Of a stretch of DNA of 64,000 nucleotides, positions 54,683-63,183 are shown piece by piece; the first letter of the stretch is position 1, and every line of letters starts with the position of its first letter. The translations under genes were made by a program, and so were the position numbers. Source of the stretch: Bordetella genomosp. 9 (GTDB lineage: Bacteria; Pseudomonadota; Gammaproteobacteria; Burkholderiales; Burkholderiaceae_B); assembly GCF_002261425.1 (NCBI RefSeq), contig NZ_NEVJ01000001.1:1178001-1242000 (forward strand). The letters run 5' to 3'. The notes beneath the pieces were generated by a model. The model had not been told where the DNA came from, ran no database searches, and saw nothing but the letters and a program-made list of their open reading frames with translations.

Positions 54683-55822
54683 CTACAGCCTGCGCGCCCC
54701 GGCCAGGAACAGGCGCGTCGCATCGCGAGCGCGATCGGACAAGAGTTGCGCGGCCTGCGCGCACGCCTGGGCCAGGGTCATCGGCCCGGCCGCCAGGCTG
54801 TACGCCGCCGTGATCCCGGCGCCATACAGTTTTTCGTAGCCTTCGCCCAGCGACCCCGCCAGCGCCACCACGGGCACGCCCGCCTGGCTGGCGATGCGCG
54901 CGACGCCCGCCGGGGTCTTGCCATGCAGCGTCTGTTCGTCCATGCGGCCTTCGCCCGTGAAGGCCAGGACAGCGCCCTGCATGGCGTGCGCCAGTTTCCC
55001 CAATTCCGCGACGACCTCGACGCCCGGCCGGAAATCGGCGTTCAGGAAGGCGTGCGCCGCGAAGCCCAGCCCGCCCGCCGCGCCGGCGCCCGGCCGTTCG
55101 CGTTCGTCGCGCCCCAAGGTGCGCGCGCTCAGGTCCGCGAAGCGCGCGAGCGCCGCATCCAGTTGCCGCACGTGTTCGGCCGTCGCGCCTTTCTGCGGCC
55201 CGAACACCGCGGACGCGCCATGCGGGCCGCATAAGGGGTTGTCGACGTCGGACGCGACTTCGACGCGCACCTTCGCCAGCCGCGGATCCAGCGTGCCGGT
55301 GTCGATGCGCGCGGCCTGGGCCAGGCCCGCGCCGCCGTCGGGAACAGGATGACCGTGCGCATCCAGTATGCGCAGGCCCAACGCGCAGAGCATGCCCGCG
55401 CCGGCGTCGTTGGTCGCCGATCCACCCAGCCCCAGGATAATGCGGCGCGCGCCGGCATCCAGTGCCGCGCGCATCAGTTCGCCAACACCGCGGCTGGTCG
55501 CGCGCAAGGGATCGCGCCGTTCCGGCGGGACCTGTTCCAGGCCCGCGGCGGCCGCCATTTCGATGACCGCCGTGCCGTCGTCCAGCCAGCCCCAGGCTGC
55601 CGCCGCGCGGCCACCGAGCGCGTCCGTCACATCCGTCGATCGCCATTCGCCGCCAGCGGCCGCCAGCACTGCCGCCACCGTCCCTTCACCACCGTCGGCC
55701 ATCGGGATCTCGACGATCTCCGCTTGCGGGCAGGCGGCGCGCACGCCACGCGCGATGGCGGCGGCGGCGTCGGGAGCGGACAGGCTTTCCTTGAAAGAGT
55801 CGGGCGCGATGACGATTTTCAC
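54683..55822 (-). CDS. glxK: Glycerate kinase (GarK/GlxK type)
   Basis: A 379-residue type II glycerate 2-kinase that phosphorylates glycerate from glyoxylate or hydroxypyruvate metabolism. The GTG start at 55822 gives the standard KIVIAPDSFKESLSAPDAAA, with PMADGGEGTVAAVL near 40 and GLGGSATNDAGAGML near 128. It converges with rsmA and diverges from pyk, an order glxK-pyk common in Bordetella. The hydroxypyruvate isomerase-like gene at 3.3 kb may feed the same pathway. Confidence 0.92.
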   Translation of the reverse strand: MKIVIAPDSFKESLSAPDAAAAIARGVRAACPQAEIVEIPMADGGEGTVAAVLAAAGGEWRSTDVTDALGGRAAAAWGWLDDGTAVIEMAAAAGLEQVPPERRDPLRATSRGVGELMRAALDAGARRIILGLGGSATNDAGAGMLCALGLRILDAHGHPVPDGGAGLAQAARIDTGTLDPRLAKVRVEVASDVDNPLCGPHGASAVFGPQKGATAEHVRQLDAALARFADLSARTLGRDERERPGAGAAGGLGFAAHAFLNADFRPGVEVVAELGKLAHAMQGAVLAFTGEGRMDEQTLHGKTPAGVARIASQAGVPVVALAGSLGEGYEKLYGAGITAAYSLAAGPMTLAQACAQAAQLLSDRARDATRLFLAGARRL

Positions 55823-55979
55823 AGGCGGTCTCGTTGTTGGTTGTGTGCTGTGGGCTGCGGGGCAGGGCGGCTGCCCCGCTGGGAGCCGCCCATGATAACG
55901 CCCTGCCGGCGCGTGTATGACCATTGCAGTCCGGCAGGCGTACCATAGGACGCTTGCTCAACTTCCCGAGGAATACGTC

Positions 55980-57422
55980 ATGGCAGTGCTGCGTCGCACC
56001 AAAATCGTCGCCACCCTGGGTCCCGCGACATCGTCGCCGGAGCGGATCGAAGCGCTCGTGCGCGCCGGCATGGACGTAGCCCGCTTGAACTTCTCGCATG
56101 GCGATACCGAAGACCATCGGCAGCGCGCGCAACTGGTGCGCGAGGCCGCTGCCAGGCAGGGCCGCTTCGTGGCGTTGATGGGCGACCTGCAAGGTCCGAA
56201 GATCCGCATCGCGCGCTTTGCCGATGGCAAGGTCACGCTGAAGGTCGGGTCCACGTTCACCTTGTCCAACAGCTATCCCTACGACGAGGGCAATGCGGAA
56301 ATCGTCGGCATCGACTATCCGGAACTGGTGCAGGACTGCCGCCCGGGCGACGAGCTGCTGCTGGATGACGGCCGCGTGGTGCTGCGCGTGGAAAGCATAG
56401 ACCGCGACTCGGTGCAGACCACCGTCATGGTCGGTGGCGTGCTGTCCAATAACAAGGGCATCAATCGCCGCGGCGGCGGCCTGTCGGCGCCCAGCCTGAC
56501 CGACAAGGATCGCGCCGACATCAAGGTGGCGGCGGAGTTGCAGCTGGACTACGTGGCGGTTTCCTTTCCGCGCCACGGTTCCGACATCGAAGAGGCGCGT
56601 GAACTGGTGCGTGCGGCGGGTAGCGACGCATGGATCATCGCCAAGATCGAACGCGCCGAAGCCGTGGTCGACGATGAAGCCCTGGATGCCCTGATCCGCG
56701 CCAGCGACGGCGTCATGGTGGCGCGCGGGGACCTGGGTGTCGAAGTCGGCGATGCCGAACTGGCGGGCATCCAGAAGCGCATCATCCAGCACGCCCGCAC
56801 GCTGAACAAGGTCGTCATCACCGCCACGCAGATGATGGAATCGATGATCACCAATCCCTTGCCCACGCGCGCGGAAGTTTCGGATGTGGCCAACGCGGTG
56901 CTCGATTACACCGATGCCGTGATGTTGTCCGCCGAAAGCGCGTCGGGCCAGTATCCGGTCGAAGCGGTCGAGGCCATGGCGCGCGTCTGCCTGGGCGCGG
57001 AAAAGCATCCCACGTCCACGCATTCGCATCACCGCCTGGGCGAGACCTTCTCCCGCTGCGACGAAACCATCGCGCTGGCGGCCATGTACGCGGCCAACCA
57101 CTTTCCCGTCGTCAAGGCGGTGATCGCCATGACGGAAAGCGGCCATACGCCGCTGATCATGTCGCGCATCCGCTCCGGCGTGCCCATCTATTGCTACAGC
57201 CCGCACCCCGTGACGCAGCATCGCGCGGCGCTGTTTCGTGGCGTATATACCGTACCCTTCGACCCGTCGTCCTATGATCCCGCGGAGTTGAGCAACGCCG
57301 CGATCAATGAGCTGAAGCAGCGTGGCCGTGTGGAAGCGGGCGATTGGGTCATCCTGACGAAAGGCGATTCCTACCGCGACAGCGGCGGCACCAATGGCAT
57401 GAAGCTGCTGCCGGTGGAATAG
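55980..57422 (+). CDS. pyk: Pyruvate kinase
   Basis: A 480-residue glycolytic enzyme, making pyruvate and ATP from PEP and ADP. The barrel has the substrate motifs MDVARLNFSHGD, MGDLQGPKIRIARFADGK, KIERAEAVVDDEA and the catalytic VMVARGDLGVEVGDAE and TATQMMESMI. The ATG at 55980 follows GAGGAATACG. It is divergent from glxK, which makes 2-phosphoglycerate upstream in the same metabolic line. Confidence 0.96.
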   Translation: MAVLRRTKIVATLGPATSSPERIEALVRAGMDVARLNFSHGDTEDHRQRAQLVREAAARQGRFVALMGDLQGPKIRIARFADGKVTLKVGSTFTLSNSYPYDEGNAEIVGIDYPELVQDCRPGDELLLDDGRVVLRVESIDRDSVQTTVMVGGVLSNNKGINRRGGGLSAPSLTDKDRADIKVAAELQLDYVAVSFPRHGSDIEEARELVRAAGSDAWIIAKIERAEAVVDDEALDALIRASDGVMVARGDLGVEVGDAELAGIQKRIIQHARTLNKVVITATQMMESMITNPLPTRAEVSDVANAVLDYTDAVMLSAESASGQYPVEAVEAMARVCLGAEKHPTSTHSHHRLGETFSRCDETIALAAMYAANHFPVVKAVIAMTESGHTPLIMSRIRSGVPIYCYSPHPVTQHRAALFRGVYTVPFDPSSYDPAELSNAAINELKQRGRVEAGDWVILTKGDSYRDSGGTNGMKLLPVE

Positions 57423-57432
57423 GCGCGGCGGC

Positions 57433-58662
57433 TCAGCCGAAGAACCAGTAGCACACGCCGATGGATGCCAGCACGCCGGCCAGGTCGGCCAGCAATGCGC
57501 AGCCCACGGCGTGGCGCGCGCGGCGGATGCCGACCGCGCCGAAATACACCGCCAGCACGTAGAAGGTGGTTTCGGTGCTGCCCTGCACCGTGGCGGCAAG
57601 CAGCGCCGGAAAGCTGTCCACGCCGAAATGGGACATGGTGTCCAGCATCATGGCGCGCGCGGCGCTGCCCGAAAACGGCTTGACCAGCGCCGTGGGCATG
57701 GCGTCGACGAAGCGCGTGTCCCAGCCCGCCGCATGCGCCAGCCAGCGCATGCCGTCCAGCACGGCGTCCAGGGCGCCCGAGGCCCGCAGCACGCCCACCG
57801 CGCACAGCATGGCGACCAGGTAGGGCAGCAGGTCCCGCGCGATGTCGAAGCCCTGGCGCGCGCCTTCGATGAAGGACTCGTACACCGGGATCTTTTTCCA
57901 CGCACCCGCCAGCAGGAAGGCAAGGATGATGCCGAACAGCGTGAGGTTGCCGAGCAGCGAGGACAGCGCCGCGATCGCGCCGGACGACAGCGTGGCCAGC
58001 AGCGCGGCAAAGCCACCCAGGATCACGGCGACCGCCGCCAGCCATGCAAGCACGACGGGGTCGTGCAGGCGCAGGCGCTGGCATGCGGCGACCGTCAGCA
58101 GCCCCACCAGGCTGGATGCGCAGGTCGCCAGCAGTATCGGCAGGAAGACCAGCGTGGGGTCGGTGGCGCCTTGCTGTGCCCGATACATGAAGATCGTGAC
58201 CGGCAGCAGCGTCAGCGACGAGGCATTCAGCACCAGGAAAAGTATCTGGGCATTGGTCGCCGTTTCCGGCTGTGGATTCAGCGTCTGCAGTTCGCGCATG
58301 GCGCGCAGCCCGATCGGCGTGGCGGCGTTGTCCAGCCCCAGCGCGTTGGCGGCGAAGTTCAGCGTGATCAGGCCGATGGCGGGATGGTTGCGCGGCACCT
58401 CCGGCATGAGCCGGCCGAACAGCGGGCCGAGCAGGCGGGCCAGGGCGCCAACCAGCCCTGCCTGCTCGGCGATGCGCAGGAATCCCAGCCACAAGGTCAA
58501 GGTGCCGAACAGCAGCACCATGACTTCCACCGACAGCCGCGCCATGTCGAACAGCGCGCCCACCATGGACGCGAAGACGCCGGCATCGCCGCCGATCAGC
58601 CAACGCAGCCCGCCGGCGACGCCGGCGGCCAGGAAGAATGCCAGCCAGAGCCTATTCAGCAT
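57433..58662 (-). CDS. SpmA/SpmB-like fused membrane protein (nucleoside-recognition domain)
   Basis: A 409-residue polytopic protein in which SpmA-like and SpmB-like halves are joined. The first half (1-200) has LITLNFAANALGLDNAATPI and LNASSLTLLPVTIFMYR. The second (210-409) has PYLVAMLCAVGVLRASGALD and VKPFSGSAARAMMLDTMSHF. The Spm pair was named from Bacillus spore dehydration, but non-sporing bacteria use it for other, unknown transport. It lies between pyk (convergent) and def, as in several betaproteobacteria. Confidence 0.84.
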   Translation of the reverse strand: MLNRLWLAFFLAAGVAGGLRWLIGGDAGVFASMVGALFDMARLSVEVMVLLFGTLTLWLGFLRIAEQAGLVGALARLLGPLFGRLMPEVPRNHPAIGLITLNFAANALGLDNAATPIGLRAMRELQTLNPQPETATNAQILFLVLNASSLTLLPVTIFMYRAQQGATDPTLVFLPILLATCASSLVGLLTVAACQRLRLHDPVVLAWLAAVAVILGGFAALLATLSSGAIAALSSLLGNLTLFGIILAFLLAGAWKKIPVYESFIEGARQGFDIARDLLPYLVAMLCAVGVLRASGALDAVLDGMRWLAHAAGWDTRFVDAMPTALVKPFSGSAARAMMLDTMSHFGVDSFPALLAATVQGSTETTFYVLAVYFGAVGIRRARHAVGCALLADLAGVLASIGVCYWFFG

Positions 58663-58678
58663 GACTCGGCATCGCGGC

Positions 58679-59212
58679 TCAATCGTCGCTCTTGGGATCC
58701 AGTCCCGGGAATAGCACGTCGGTGTAGCCCAGCTTGGTCAGGTCGGTCATCCGGGTGGGGTACAGGCGGCCGATCAGGTGATCGCATTCATGTTGCACGA
58801 CGCGTGCATGGAAGCCGCGCGCCTCGCGTTCGATCATGTTGCCGGCGGGATCGTAGCCGGTGTAGCGGATGTGCGTATGGCGCGGTACCAGCCCGCGCAG
58901 CCCGGGCACCGACAGGCAGCCTTCCCAGCCTTCTTCGCGGTCGTCCGACAGCGGGGTGATGATGGGATTGCACAGCACCGTTTGCGGGACGGGCTCCGCA
59001 TCCGGGTAGCGTTCGCTGCGTTCGAAGCCGAAGATCACCAGCTGCAGGTCCACGCCTATCTGCGGCGCCGCCAGGCCGACGCCGTGCGCGTGCTTCATGG
59101 TGTCGAACATGTCCTGAACCAGGGCGTGCAGCTCAGGCGTGTCGAAGTCGCGGATGGGGGCCGCCACGCGCAGCAGGCGGGGGTCACCCATTTTGAGGAT
59201 TTCGTGGATCAT
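58679..59212 (-). CDS. def: Peptide deformylase
   Basis: A 177-residue metalloprotease that removes formyl from nascent methionine. All three motifs are present: [14 protein letters not shown] (motif 1), [12 protein letters not shown] (motif 2, metal Cys) and [13 protein letters not shown] (motif 3, two metal His and catalytic Glu). It is not next to fmt, so it may be the second, standalone def paralogue usual in Bordetella. It is just upstream of the SpmAB-like gene on the same strand. Confidence 0.93.
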   Translation of the reverse strand: MIHEILKMGDPRLLRVAAPIRDFDTPELHALVQDMFDTMKHAHGVGLAAPQIGVDLQLVIFGFERSERYPDAEPVPQTVLCNPIITPLSDDREEGWEGCLSVPGLRGLVPRHTHIRYTGYDPAGNMIEREARGFHARVVQHECDHLIGRLYPTRMTDLTKLGYTDVLFPGLDPKSDD

Positions 59213-59297
59213 GGCGTCGGTGTCACGGTGAAGGATGCTCGGCGGAGCATTCTAGGCGGCGTGTCCATGGCCCGTCCACACGCCGCGCAAACTCGGA

Positions 59298-59693
59298 TCA
59301 ATCGTTCTGCGATCCTTTCTGGATGAACTCGATCTTGTAGCCGTCGGGGTCCTCGACGAAGGCGATGACCGTGGTGCCGTGCTTCATGGGACCGGCCTCG
59401 CGCGTGACCTTGCCGCCGCGTTCGCGCACGCGATCACAGGCTTCGTAGGCATTGGGCACGTCGATGGCGATGTGGCCGTAGCCCGTGCCCAGGTCGTAGC
59501 GTTCGGTGTCCCAGTTGTGCGTGAGCTCGAGCACCGCGCCGTCCTTCTCATCCTGGTAGCCGACGAAGGCCAGGGTGAACTTGCCGTCGGGGTAGTCCTT
59601 GCGGCGCAGCAGGCGCATGCCGAGCACGTTGGTATAGAAATCGATGGAACGGTCCAGATTGCCGACACGGAGCATGGTGTGGAGCAGTCGCAT
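59298..59693 (-). CDS. gloA: Lactoylglutathione lyase (glyoxalase I)
   Basis: A 131-residue metalloenzyme that converts the hemithioacetal of methylglyoxal and glutathione to lactoylglutathione. Metal ligands appear as His5 in [16 protein letters not shown], Glu in [16 protein letters not shown], His in [15 protein letters not shown] and Glu in KIEFIQKGS. Length and motifs match the nickel-type bacterial GloA. It is divergent from a Bug receptor gene 240 bases away. Confidence 0.94.
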   Translation of the reverse strand: MRLLHTMLRVGNLDRSIDFYTNVLGMRLLRRKDYPDGKFTLAFVGYQDEKDGAVLELTHNWDTERYDLGTGYGHIAIDVPNAYEACDRVRERGGKVTREAGPMKHGTTVIAFVEDPDGYKIEFIQKGSQND

Positions 59694-59933
59694 GATGGTT
59701 TCCTTTCAACTGGCTGATCGCGGCGGCCGCGCGGGGCGCGGGCAATTCGACATTGTAGAGGCTGCGAGCCCGAGCCGCGTCGAGCAGGCCGACGCCGGCG
59801 TGCCTTGCGAGGCCCCTGTGCCCGCGGCAAGGAACCCCTGCCGCCGGGCTGGCACCCAACCCGCCGCGATCAACTGTGCGCCGGCCACCCACGATCGCCG
59901 CCGCCGGCCACAACAGCAGAACAGGAGACAGGT

Positions 59934-60923
59934 ATGCAATTTTGCAAACGGGAGTTCGTGGCCCTAGCCTTGTTGAGCAGCTTCATCCCGTGGAGCGCCA
60001 CGGCGGCCGACGCGGAACTGATGTACCCGCAGCGGCCTGTGACACTGGTCATTGGCTACCCGCCGGGCGGCAGCGCGGAGGCCCTTGCACGGGTGTTGGC
60101 CAAATATATGGGCGCGGAGCTGGGGCAGAACATGATTGTCGACTTTCGGCCGGGCGCGGCGGGCAATATCGGCGCCAAGGCTGTCGCACGCGCGAAGCCC
60201 GATGGGTACACCATTTATCTGGGCGCACGCCCGAACACGATACACAAGGCGATGTATCCGCAGCTGGATTTCGACTTCGCGCGCGAGATGGTACCCATCG
60301 GCCTGGCCGCGACGATGCCGTTCGTCATCGCAGTGGGCAAGGACGCTCCTCTCGGCAGTGTGCAAGACATCATCGACCTGGCGAAAACGTACCCCGGCGC
60401 GCCGACCTGCGCCTCGGCGGGCGTCGGCACCAGCGATCATCTTCTATGTGCGATGTTCCAGGAGGAGACAGGCACCGACATTGCGCATGTGCCTTATCGG
60501 GGTGGCTTGCATGCGTTCAACGACGTCATAGGAGGACGGGTCGATATGCGTTTCGCGCCGCTGCCAGCGGCGCTTCCGCATATCCAGGCGGGCAATGTGC
60601 AGGCGCTTGCCGTCATGTCCCGAGAGCGGGTGTCCAGTCTCCCGCACACCCCGACCATCGCCGAAGCCGGCTTCCCCTCCCTGGCGCTGGACGCCTGGTA
60701 CGGCCTGATGGCGCCGGCGGCTACGCCGCCTGAAGTCGTGGCGCGGCTCAATCAATCGATGAACGCGGCGCTGGCCAGGCAGGAGCTGCAGGAGGCCCTG
60801 CTCCAGCTGGCCTATGTCCCGCCCGCGCCGGACACGCCGGCGGCCTTCGGGGCCTTGATCGCGAAAGAAACCGAAAGGTGGACGACCATCCTGGAAACCC
60901 GCAACGTCCAGCCTTCGTCCTAG
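59934..60923 (+). CDS. Bug/TctC-family periplasmic carboxylate receptor
   Basis: A 329-residue Bug protein, the fifth in this window. The start at 59934 follows an AGGAGACAGGT ribosome site and begins a signal peptide MQFCKREFVALALLSSFIPW, cleaved near ATAADAE. The mature part opens YPQRPVTLVIGYPPGGSAEA with VDFRPGAAGNIGAKAVARAK in the ligand loop. It has no partner transporter genes nearby and stands alone between gloA and a metalloprotease gene. Confidence 0.86.
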   Translation: MQFCKREFVALALLSSFIPWSATAADAELMYPQRPVTLVIGYPPGGSAEALARVLAKYMGAELGQNMIVDFRPGAAGNIGAKAVARAKPDGYTIYLGARPNTIHKAMYPQLDFDFAREMVPIGLAATMPFVIAVGKDAPLGSVQDIIDLAKTYPGAPTCASAGVGTSDHLLCAMFQEETGTDIAHVPYRGGLHAFNDVIGGRVDMRFAPLPAALPHIQAGNVQALAVMSRERVSSLPHTPTIAEAGFPSLALDAWYGLMAPAATPPEVVARLNQSMNAALARQELQEALLQLAYVPPAPDTPAAFGALIAKETERWTTILETRNVQPSS

Positions 60924-60945
60924 GCGGTTCCTGTCCGTTGGCGGT

Positions 60946-61917
60946 TCAAAGCTGCGGCAGCATCGCGGGATCGTGGCGGCGCAGGACGTCGCGCGCCTGC
61001 TGGTAGTCGGGCAGGATATGCCCGACCTCGTTCCAGAAATTGGGGCTGTGATTCATTTCCCGCAAGTGCGCCAGCTCATGCGCGATCACATAGTCGATGA
61101 TGGCGGGCCCGAAATGGATCAGGCGCCAGTTCAGCATGATGTTGCCGTCGCTGGTGCACGACCCCCAGCGCGTGGCCGCGGACGACAGCCGCCAGCGGCG
61201 GATCTTCAAGCCGCTCGCCTGCAGGAAATACCCCAGGCGCGCGCCGAACCAGATCCCGGCGCGCTGCTGCAGCCAGGCCTGCGCGGCGTCCCGGATACGC
61301 GAAGCGGCGGCGTCGGCGGGCAGCGCCAGCCGGAGGACGTCGCCGTCGCACGGCGCGTCCGCGTCGCCGGACAATGCCGCATGCCGTTCGTGTGACCCCA
61401 GTTCCAGCACGATGCGTTTGCCCAGGTAGGGCAGTTCGCCGCCCGCGCGCCATTGCGTCTGCGACAGCGCCAGTTGTTCCCTGCGCTTCTGCCAATCGCG
61501 CAGCTTGGCCAGGATCCACCCGGATTTCTCCACCACGGACTCGTCGACCTGGCGCAGCGTGACCCAGTTCGGCGCCGTCACGCGCAGGCCATCGTCGCTG
61601 ACCACGAAGCCTATCGTGCGCCGGCGCGAGCGCAGCAGCACGAAGCCGATCTCCTGCTGCGGCGTCGCGACGACGCGCCAGCGTGCATTGGGCGGCAGGG
61701 TGGGCGGGCAGATCGTCGGGACGATGAACGGGCTGGCCGAAGAAGGCCGCAGATCGAAAGTATCGGGGGCGTCCCGCGTCGACGGAACCGTCGCACCCAG
61801 CGCGGGCGATTCCGCAGGGAATAGCGCCGGCTCGGCGTCGCCGCCGCCCGTATCGCCGGGCGGCGCGCCTGAACCGGCTGCATCGAACAGAAGTTCGAGC
61901 TGATTATTCCGAGACAT
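60946..61917 (-). CDS. YgjP-like M48-type metallopeptidase (DUF45)
   Basis: A 323-residue protein of the YgjP/UPF0758-like WLM-related group. The zinc site is YVIAHELAHLREMNHSPNFW (HExxH with a downstream His), near residue 265, and the flanking WGSCTSDGNIMLNWRLI is conserved in the family. The first 60 residues are low-complexity. It overlaps the plsC gene by 14 bases, so the two are cotranscribed. Function is not known in detail; YgjP in E. coli is a putative protease. Confidence 0.8.
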   Translation of the reverse strand: MSRNNQLELLFDAAGSGAPPGDTGGGDAEPALFPAESPALGATVPSTRDAPDTFDLRPSSASPFIVPTICPPTLPPNARWRVVATPQQEIGFVLLRSRRRTIGFVVSDDGLRVTAPNWVTLRQVDESVVEKSGWILAKLRDWQKRREQLALSQTQWRAGGELPYLGKRIVLELGSHERHAALSGDADAPCDGDVLRLALPADAAASRIRDAAQAWLQQRAGIWFGARLGYFLQASGLKIRRWRLSSAATRWGSCTSDGNIMLNWRLIHFGPAIIDYVIAHELAHLREMNHSPNFWNEVGHILPDYQQARDVLRRHDPAMLPQL

Positions 61918-62641
61918 ACCTTTCAGGGTTGAGGCGGCGCATTTCGCCTTCGATCCAGTCCTGGACCTGGCGATTCAGCTCCTCCGGTGATTTGCCTTGC
62001 GATTCTATCGCGGGGCCGATCGAAACGGTGATCATGCCCGGACGCTTGACGAAAGCGTTGCGCGGCCAGCACTCGCCGGCGTTGTGCGCGATGGGAATCA
62101 CCACGCTGCCGGTGCGTGATGCCAGCAGGGCGCCGCCCATCTTGAAGCGGCCCTTCTGCCCGGGTGCGATGCGCGTGCCTTCCGGGAACAGCAGCGGCCA
62201 GCGGCCTTCGTTCAGGCGGCGTTGTCCTTGCCGCACCACTTGTTCGAAGGCGTCGCGCCCCTTTGCGCGATCGATCGGGATCATGCGCAGCAGCGCCAGT
62301 CCCCAGCCGAAAAACGGCACGTAGTGCAATTCACGCTTGTAGACGAAACAGACCTCGCGCGGCATGTGGGCCGGGAAGCACAGCGTTTCCCACGCGGACT
62401 GGTGCTTGGAAAGCAGGATCGCAGGGCCGTCGGGCAGGTTCTCCCAGCCGCGCACCTGCCACCGGATGCCGCAGAACACCCGCGCGCCCCAGATGGCCAG
62501 GCGCGGCCAGCCCACCGTCAGGCGATAGCGCCAGTGCAGGGGCAGGGGCGCCCACAGCAGGCAGGCCAGCGCGTAGGGAATGACGGTGACGCTGAGGAAA
62601 ACCACATACAGCAGCGAACGCAGAAACAAGACGGCCTTCAT
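61904..62641 (-). CDS. plsC: 1-acyl-sn-glycerol-3-phosphate acyltransferase
   Basis: A 245-residue inner-membrane enzyme that adds the second acyl chain in phosphatidic acid synthesis. It opens with a membrane helix (VLFLRSLLYVVFLSVTVIPY). The family motif NHQSxxD appears as SKHQSAWETLCF (His-x4-Glu form common in betaproteobacteria), with LFPEGTRIAPGQKGRFKMGG as motif III. The start at 62641 overlaps the gmhB stop by 4 bases. Confidence 0.92.
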   Translation of the reverse strand: MKAVLFLRSLLYVVFLSVTVIPYALACLLWAPLPLHWRYRLTVGWPRLAIWGARVFCGIRWQVRGWENLPDGPAILLSKHQSAWETLCFPAHMPREVCFVYKRELHYVPFFGWGLALLRMIPIDRAKGRDAFEQVVRQGQRRLNEGRWPLLFPEGTRIAPGQKGRFKMGGALLASRTGSVVIPIAHNAGECWPRNAFVKRPGMITVSIGPAIESQGKSPEELNRQVQDWIEGEMRRLNPERYVSE

Positions 62642-63183
62642 GCGGCGCTTTCTTCCAGAAGGATATCCACCACCGCGGCAAGGTCGTCGGCCACTCGCGT
62701 ACCCGCCGGCATCTGGCCCGAGGCCAGCGTCTTCTGGCCATTGCCGGTCTTGACCAGCCAAGGCGCGCAGCCCGCCGTCGCGCAGGCCTGCAGGTCACGC
62801 AGCGAGTCTCCGACGGCCGGCACCCCGGCCAGGTCCACGTCGAAGCGCTCGGCGATCTGCTCGTACATGCCGGGCAGCGGCTTGCGGCAGCGGCAGTTGT
62901 CTTCAGGCAGATGCGGGCAAAGGAAAATGGCGTCGATGGCGCCGCCGACCTGGGCGAGTTCGCGCCGCATCTTGGCGTGGATGGCGGTCAGCGTGCGCAT
63001 ATCGAACAGGCCCCGGCCCAATCCCGATTGGTTGGAGGCAATGACGACCGTCCAGCCGGCCTGGTGCAGCCGCGAGATTGCGTGCAAGGACCCGGGCAGG
63101 GCGACCCATTCGTCCGGCGACTTGACGAACGCGTCGCTGTCCTGATTGATGACGCCGTCGCGGTCTAGGATGATGATTTTCAC
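62638..63183 (-). CDS. gmhB: D-glycero-beta-D-manno-heptose 1,7-bisphosphate 7-phosphatase
   Basis: A 181-residue HAD phosphatase of the LPS core heptose pathway. It has the nucleophile motif IILDRDGVINQDSD, the substrate site NQSGLGRGLFD, a zinc-binding loop CPHLPEDNCRCRKPLPGM and the final VGDSLRDLQA. It overlaps glyS by 4 bases upstream and plsC downstream, so glyS-gmhB-plsC form one minus-strand operon. Confidence 0.93.
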   Translation of the reverse strand: MKIIILDRDGVINQDSDAFVKSPDEWVALPGSLHAISRLHQAGWTVVIASNQSGLGRGLFDMRTLTAIHAKMRRELAQVGGAIDAIFLCPHLPEDNCRCRKPLPGMYEQIAERFDVDLAGVPAVGDSLRDLQACATAGCAPWLVKTGNGQKTLASGQMPAGTRVADDLAAVVDILLEESAA

